From NCBI GenBank assembly GCA_023055505.1, contig JALIRH010000096.1, forward strand, positions 857,001-921,000: a stretch of DNA of 64,000 nt, read 5' to 3'. Within the stretch, counting starts at the first letter, position 1. Every line of letters begins with the position of its first letter. Below are positions 58,217 through 64,000 of the stretch, in pieces. A program made the translations under genes and the position numbers. This stretch comes from Callipepla californica brunnescens. Taxonomy: Eukaryota > Chordata > Aves > Galliformes > Odontophoridae. Below the pieces are notes generated by a model, which saw only the letters and a program-made list of their open reading frames with translations, had not been told where the DNA came from and ran no database searches.

Positions 58217-60523
58217 CCTTTCTTTTCTCTTATTCTGGCATTCTGACATTCTGACATTGTGACATTCTGAGATACTCTCATTGTCACATTGCAACATTGT
58301 TACATTCTAATATTCTCCCATTCTGAACTTCTGGAATTATGACAACCTGCCGTTGTGACATTCTCCCATTCTGACATTATGACATTCTAATATTCTCACA
58401 TTCTGAAGTTCTGGCATTATGACAACCTGCCCTTGTGCTATTTTCACATTCTGACATTCTGACATTCTAGCATTGTGACATAGTGACATTCTGGAATTGT
58501 GACAACCTGTCATTCTGACATTCTGTCATTGTGATACTCTCACATTCTGCTATTGTGACATTCAGATATTTGGACATTCTGAAATTCTGGAATTGTGACA
58601 TTCTGAAATTCTGGAAATGTGACAATCTGTCATTCTCACATTGTGACAATGCAAAATTCTGATACTGTGAAATTCTGACTCTCTCTCATTGTGACATTGT
58701 GAGATTCTCACATCGTGGCATTGTGGCATTCTCACTTTCTCACGTTCTGACATGTTAACATTGTGACATTCTAACATTCTCTCATTGTGATTTTCGGCCA
58801 TATTTATCATCTGACATTGTGACGTTCTGTCACAGTCATATGTTGTCATTGTGACATTCTATCTTCATGACATACTGATATTGTGACTTTGTGGCATTGT
58901 GATACACTGACATTCTGAAATTGTGGCAATCTGTCATTGTGACTCTGTGACATTCTCCAATTCTGACATTCTCACATTCTAACGTTCTCACATTGTGTCA
59001 TTCGGTCATTGTCATATTCTCACTTTCTGATATTCTCTCATTGTGATATCGTGACGTTGTGACAATTTGACATTCTGACATTAAGACATTCCGACATCAT
59101 GAGATTCTCTCTTTCTCTCATTCTGACATTTTGACATTGTGACATTCTCACTTTCTCATATTCTGCCATTCTGATATTCTGGCATTGTGACATTCTGAGA
59201 TACTCACATTGTAACATTGTGACATTGTGACATTCTAATATTCTCACCTTCTGAAGTTCTGGCATTATGGCGATCTGCCATTGTGATATTCTCACTTTCT
59301 GATATTATGACATTCTAGCGTTGTGACATAGTGAAATTGTGACATTGTGACATTCAGACATGTTGACATTCTGAAATTCTGGAATTGTGACAACCTGTCA
59401 TTCTCACATTGTGACAATGCAACATTCTGATATTGTGACATGATGACATTGTGACACTGTGACATTCTGAAATTCTAACTCTCCCTCATTCTGACGTTCA
59501 GACATTCTCACATTGTGACATTGTAAAACTCTGACTCTCTCTCATGGTGACATTCAGACATTCACACATTTTGACATTCTGACATTCTGACATTCTGGCA
59601 TTCTGACATTCTCACAATGTGTCATTCGGTCATTGTCATATTCTCACTTTCTGATATTCTCTCATTGTGATATTGTGACGTTGTGACAATTTGACATTCT
59701 GACGTTAAGACATTCTGACATCATGACATTCTCTCTTTCCCTCATTCTGACATTTTGACATTGTGACATTCTGAGATACTCTCATGGTGACATTGTGACA
59801 TTGTGGCATTCTAATATTCTCACCTTCTGATGTTCTGGCATTATGACAATCTGCCATTGTGATGTTCTCACCTTGTGACATTCTAGCATTTTGACAATGC
59901 GTCATTCTGACGTTGTGACATAGTGACATTCTGGAATTTGGAAAATCTTTCATTCTGACATTCTGTCATTGTGACATTCTCAGAATCTGACATTGTGACA
60001 TTCTGATATTTTCACATTCTGAAATTCTGTAATCGTGACAATCTGTCATTCTCCCATTGTGGTATTTGTGACGTTCTTACACTGTTACATATTGATATTC
60101 TGACCTTGAGACATTGCGACATTGTGACATAGTGATATTCTGTCATTCTGACATTTTGACATTCTCACATTCTCACTTTCTTACATTGTGACACTCGGTC
60201 ATTGTGATATTCTCTCTTTTTCATCTCCTCTTATTGTGACTTTCTGACACAGTCATATTCCCTAATCTTGTAGTTGTGACACAGTGAAGATTTGACATTC
60301 TGACATTAAGACACTCTGACATCATGACATTCTCACTTTCTCCCATTCTGACATGTTGACATTGTTGCATTCTAACATTCTCTCATTGCTATATTCTGAC
60401 ATATTTCTATTCTGTCATTGTGACATTCTCTCACAGACACATGCTGCCATTTTGACATTCTATCGTTGTGACATTCTGACATTGTGACATTCTGAGATAC
60501 TCTCATGGTGACATTCTGACATT
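58217..60523. repeat. 8-bp minisatellite array, first block
   Basis: Octamer variants of ACATTCTG and ACATTGTG predominate. Three octamers make 24 bp, so minus-strand frames repeat an 8-residue peptide such as QNVTMSEC. These frames are by-products. Longer blocks recur: a phrase beginning GTCATTCGGTCATTG lies at 58997 and 59621 (624 bp apart, 78 octamers). No gene is visible. Confidence 0.93.
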
Positions 60524-60528
60524 CTAAT

Positions 60529-60861
60529 TGTATGGGAACTGTTGAATCATGGCCTGAACCACTGATTGATCACCTGAGGCAAGCCCTGAGTCAGCTGCAG
60601 GGGCACAAGTGAGTGTGATTGGAAGGGGTGGAGTTTGACTCCACCTCTGCCAAGACCCCATTTAAGGGCTGACCTCCAGCAGGGAAGGTTCTCTTGTTAG
60701 AGATCCCTCCCTTTTGGAGTTATTAGCGAGCCTCGACCATCATCAAGGTGAGCTCCTCTCTTTTCTTCTTGTTTGTATACCATTTTCTTAAGCCTACCTA
60801 AAATATACCGCCTTTCGCACAATTTCCATGGAGTGCTTTTTTGGGGGTTATTTGCCCTATA
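60529..60861 (+). mobile_element. Short LTR-like insertion (333 bp) with 5-bp target duplication
   Basis: A non-octamer segment starts TGTATGGG and ends GCCCTATA. It is flanked on both sides by CTAAT (60524-60528 and 60862-60866). It contains a TATA-like CATTTAAGG near 60659. The size, TG start and direct flanking duplication suggest a solo LTR. The 3' end is not a canonical CA, so another transposon type is possible. I do not recognise the family. Confidence 0.55.
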
Positions 60862-62034
60862 CTAATATTCTGACTTTCTCACATCGTGACATTCAGTCAC
60901 TGTCATAATTCTCACTTTCTGATATTCTCTTACTGTGCTATTGTGGCATTGTGACAAGTTGACATTCTGACTTCATGACATTCTCTCTTTCCCTCATTCT
61001 GACATTGTGACATTGTCACGTTCTGACATTCGGTCGTTGTGATATTCTCACTTTTTCATATTCTCTCTTTGTGACATTGTGACACAGTCATATTCCCTGA
61101 TTTTGTAATTCTGATATTCTGACGTTCTGACATTCTGACATTCTCACAATGTGTCATTCATTCATTGGCATATTCTCACTTTCTGATATTCTCTCATTGT
61201 GATATTGTGACTTTGTGACAATTTGACATTCTGACATCATGACATTCTCTCTTTCCCTCATTCTGATATTCTGACATTGGGACATTCTCACTTTCTCGTA
61301 TTCTGACATTCTGATCTATCAATAATCTGTAATTGCGACATTCTCTCATTGTGGCATTGTGACATTCTCTCATTCTGACACTGAAATTCTGAGATTTGTG
61401 ATATTGTGACGTTCTCATACTGTGACATTCAGGCACTCTCACATTGGTTCATTCTGACGTTATGACATTTTGATGTTGTGACATTCACTCACTCCCATTC
61501 TGGCGTTTTCACATTCTGACATTCTCACAATCTGGCATTCTAAAATTGTGGCCATCTCTCATTGTGACATTCACTCATTCTCACATTCTGATAGTTTGAC
61601 AGTCTCTCTTGGTGACATTTTGAGGTTCTCTCGTTGTGACATTGTGATATTCTGACCTTCTGATGTTCTGACATTTGGACATTATAGCATTGTGACACTC
61701 TGACATTCTCTCCTTGTGACATTCTGACATTCCGATATTTTGACTTTCTCTCATTACCACATTCTGACATTCTGAAACTGTGGGAATCTGTCATTCTGAC
61801 ATTCTGTCCTTGTGATATTTGGACTTTGTGACATTTTGACATTTTGAAGTTCTGACATTCTGAGATCCTCTCATTGTGACACTGTGACATTGTCATTCAC
61901 TTGGTGTTATTATCTCTCATTGTGACGTTGTGACATTTTGATATTCCCCGATTTTCTAATTGCGACATTCTGACATTCGGTCATTGTGATGTTCTCACTT
62001 TTTCATATTCTCTCATTGTGACGTTTTGACACAG
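60862..62034. repeat. 8-bp minisatellite array, second block
   Basis: The ACATTCTG/ACATTGTG octamer continues. It includes phrases shared with the other blocks, such as ACACAGTCATATTCCCTGAT near 61082 (a related form is near 60249). No gene is visible. Confidence 0.92.
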
Positions 62035-62957
62035 TGTCACGCTCCAAAATAAAGGAGGGAGATGAGGTTCTTTATATGTATGTGTATACCCGATGGTGAG
62101 ATTAAAAGGCAATGGTTCAAATTTTAGCCCAACCAGTTTATTACAATAAGTAGTTTTTTAGGGATATGGGGAAGGGAAGATGGGTGATAGAAAAGAGATG
62201 AAAAGCGAAGAGACTTGGCAGAAAGCAAGAAAGAGAAAGAGAGAGCATCAGCACCGTGGATCTGGCGAGGTCCGTAGTCCGTTGGTCTCAGGAATTCGTC
62301 TGGTCTCCGCGGGGGATGGGAGAAAGCCGGGAAGTTTTGCAGCAAGCAGGCGCTGTGCAGGGGGGTTCTTCCAAAGAGGTTTTTCCCTCAGGAAAGTCTC
62401 TTCTTCAAAGTCTTTGGTTTAGTGGTGTCGAGAAAACCAACTGAGCAACTCGACACACCAATGAGTTCTGTCAAGCGGCGCGCTGGGTACATGGGGGATT
62501 GCTTCACCAAACATGCGCACGTAAGAGAGAAATGAATAGCTATTTAAAGGTATAGCACATGCATATTCATCACATTCCAGACTCTGGTTATCGAGGGGAT
62601 TAAACCTAAAGGTCAGTTTTGCTTTAAATTTTCAAACCTTGAAGGAGAAAAGCTCCTCACCATTCATGTGGGTGTTTTGTTTTAAGAGAGGCTTGTCTTG
62701 TAGGGACAACAGGGTGTCTATCCTGCTTTCTTTAGCTGCCTCCGTGTTCTGGCATTAGTTTGATTTGTGCCCACCCAACACATCTGGCCCAACAGATAAA
62801 TCAACAGGAGTAGTACTTTCGGTGCCATACAAGTATTATTGTCCTTTGTGATGATCAGCTTCTCCAAGCAGTTGTCAATTAGAGTCTTCTAGCCAGAAAG
62901 ACCTCATGAAGCAAGCTTTGAGACAACAAAAGTCAAAAACAGTTGCTGTCTTTCACA
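62035..62957 (-). mobile_element. Solo LTR (923 bp) inserted in the octamer array
   Basis: The segment begins TGTCACGC and ends TTTCACA, flanked by CACAG on both sides (62030-62034 and 62958-62962). That gives TG...CA ends and a 5-bp target duplication. On the minus strand there is a TATA-like TTTAAATAGC near 62550 and an AATAAA polyadenylation signal near 62143, in the right order for a minus-strand LTR. No internal retroviral sequence is present, so it is a solo LTR. The ORFs inside it (for example 62180-62422) are not meaningful. Confidence 0.78.
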
Positions 62958-63940
62958 CACAGTCATATTCCCTGAATTTTAATTGGGAGGTTGTGACGAT
63001 TTGACATTCTGACATTAAGACATTCTGACATCATGACATTCTCCCTTTCTCACATTCTGACATGTTGACATTGTGACATTCTAATATTCTCTCATTGTGA
63101 CATTGTGACATTCTGACATTCTTATATTCTCACCTTCTGATGTTCTGGCATTCTGACAATCTGCCATAGTGACATTCTGACATTGTGATATTGTGATATT
63201 ATGACATTGTGGCTTTGTGACTTTGTGATATTCTCGCAGTGTCAAATTCTGTGATTCTGACATTCTGAGATTGTGACATCGTGGCATTTTGGGAATCTGG
63301 CATAGTGATATTGTGATATTCTCACATTTTGTCATTCTCACATTCTGACAATCTGATATTGTGACATTCTCAGATTGTTACATTGCTGCGTTCTGAAATT
63401 CTCTCATTGTGACATTGTGAAGTTGTGAAATTCTGACATTCTGACATTATGATGTGATGTCTTTGTTACATTCTGAGATTGTGCCAATGTTACATTCTTC
63501 TATTCAGATACATTGTGACATTCTCAACTTAGGACATTCTGATATTCTTGCATTCTGACGTTGTGACATTCTGACATTCTGAAATTCGGACATTCTCACA
63601 TAATCACATTCTGACATCATTTCGTTCTCACATTCTGACATTCTGTTATTCTGACATTCTCATATTCTCACTTTGTGACATTGTGACGTTCTGACATCCT
63701 CACGTACTGACATTCTGAAAATGCGACCTTCTGACATTGTGACACTGTAATATTCTGACTGTGAAATTTTTACCTTCTGGTATTGTGACAGTCTTTCATT
63801 TTTGCATTGTGACATTCTGACACTGTGACATTTTTAGATTCTCACATTGTGATATTTTGGCATTGTGAAATTCGAACCTTGTGACACTGACATTCTGACA
63901 TTGTGATACTTTGATATTGTGACTGTCACATTCTGACACC
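62958..63940. repeat. 8-bp minisatellite array, third block
   Basis: This continues the octamer array after the LTR, resuming the phrase that the LTR interrupts (CACAGTCATATTCCC). It becomes more irregular toward 63900. No gene is visible. Confidence 0.92.
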
Positions 63941-64000
63941 GTTAGGGTAGGGTTAGGGTTAGGTTTAAGGGGTAGGGTAGGGATGGGGTAGGGTTAGGGT
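63941..64000 (+). repeat. Degenerate TTAGGG tract at the window edge
   Basis: GTTAGGGTAGGGTTAGGGTT begins immediately after the octamer array and runs to the end of the window on the G-rich strand. It shows that another telomeric block starts here. Its length cannot be judged. Confidence 0.88.

Noticed and set aside
62180..62444. ORFs of 62-80 codons within the minus-strand solo LTR
   Set aside because: They overlap one another in different frames, lie inside LTR sequence, and have no family resemblance.
58217..63940. Cys/Asn/Met-rich protein or CRISPR-like array
   Set aside because: The 8-bp period explains the peptide. There are no constant repeats separated by unique spacers, and nothing resembling cas genes.

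Overview
This window is repeat-dominated vertebrate DNA, most likely from a bird and probably a subtelomere or gene-poor microchromosome. The evidence is kilobases of degenerate TTAGGG/CCCTAA sequence, a CR1-type LINE, class I (gamma-like) and class III (ERVL-like) endogenous retroviruses, and a CpG-island promoter embedded in GC-rich minisatellite. A galliform is my guess; the sequence alone does not settle it. I found no bacterial or phage genes. Most open frames are by-products of short-period tandem repeats.

Layout. Positions 1-18400 hold three full copies and one truncated copy of a roughly 5.2-kb unit. Each full unit has about 3.1-3.6 kb of TTAGGG-strand sequence, a conserved 188-bp non-telomeric spacer and about 1.46 kb of CCCTAA-strand sequence, so it is an imperfect palindrome. 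A degenerate TTAGGG tail (18401-18870) leads into about 20 copies of a ~591-bp satellite (18871-30115), followed by degenerate CCCTAA blocks (30116-31557 and 37220-38620). A broken minus-strand gamma-like ERV (31763-37219) interrupts these blocks. On a larger scale, 15.3-38.6 kb therefore repeats the same plan: G-rich arm, spacer, C-rich arm.

Positions 38621-42257 are the only gene-like unique DNA. They carry four consecutive exons of an XPO1 (exportin-1/CRM1) copy on the minus strand, with splice sites kept but one in-frame stop. A CR1 fragment (42258-42761) follows, then a plus-strand ERVL-like provirus (42762-47187) with LTR, tRNA-Lys1,2-type primer site, a membrane-protein-like leader ORF, gag, protease, RT and the start of RNase H. 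It ends abruptly in minisatellite.

Positions 47188-58216 are an 11-bp minisatellite (CTGCCCCATAG and variants), interrupted at 53459-54291 by a CpG island with a candidate first exon. Positions 58217-63940 are an 8-bp minisatellite (ACATTCTG/ACATTGTG) carrying two solo-LTR-like insertions with 5-bp target duplications. The window ends by re-entering TTAGGG sequence. No intact cellular protein gene is demonstrable. The biological interest lies in the palindromic telomere-derived mega-repeat, the layered satellites, the XPO1 paralogue fragment and the isolated promoter.
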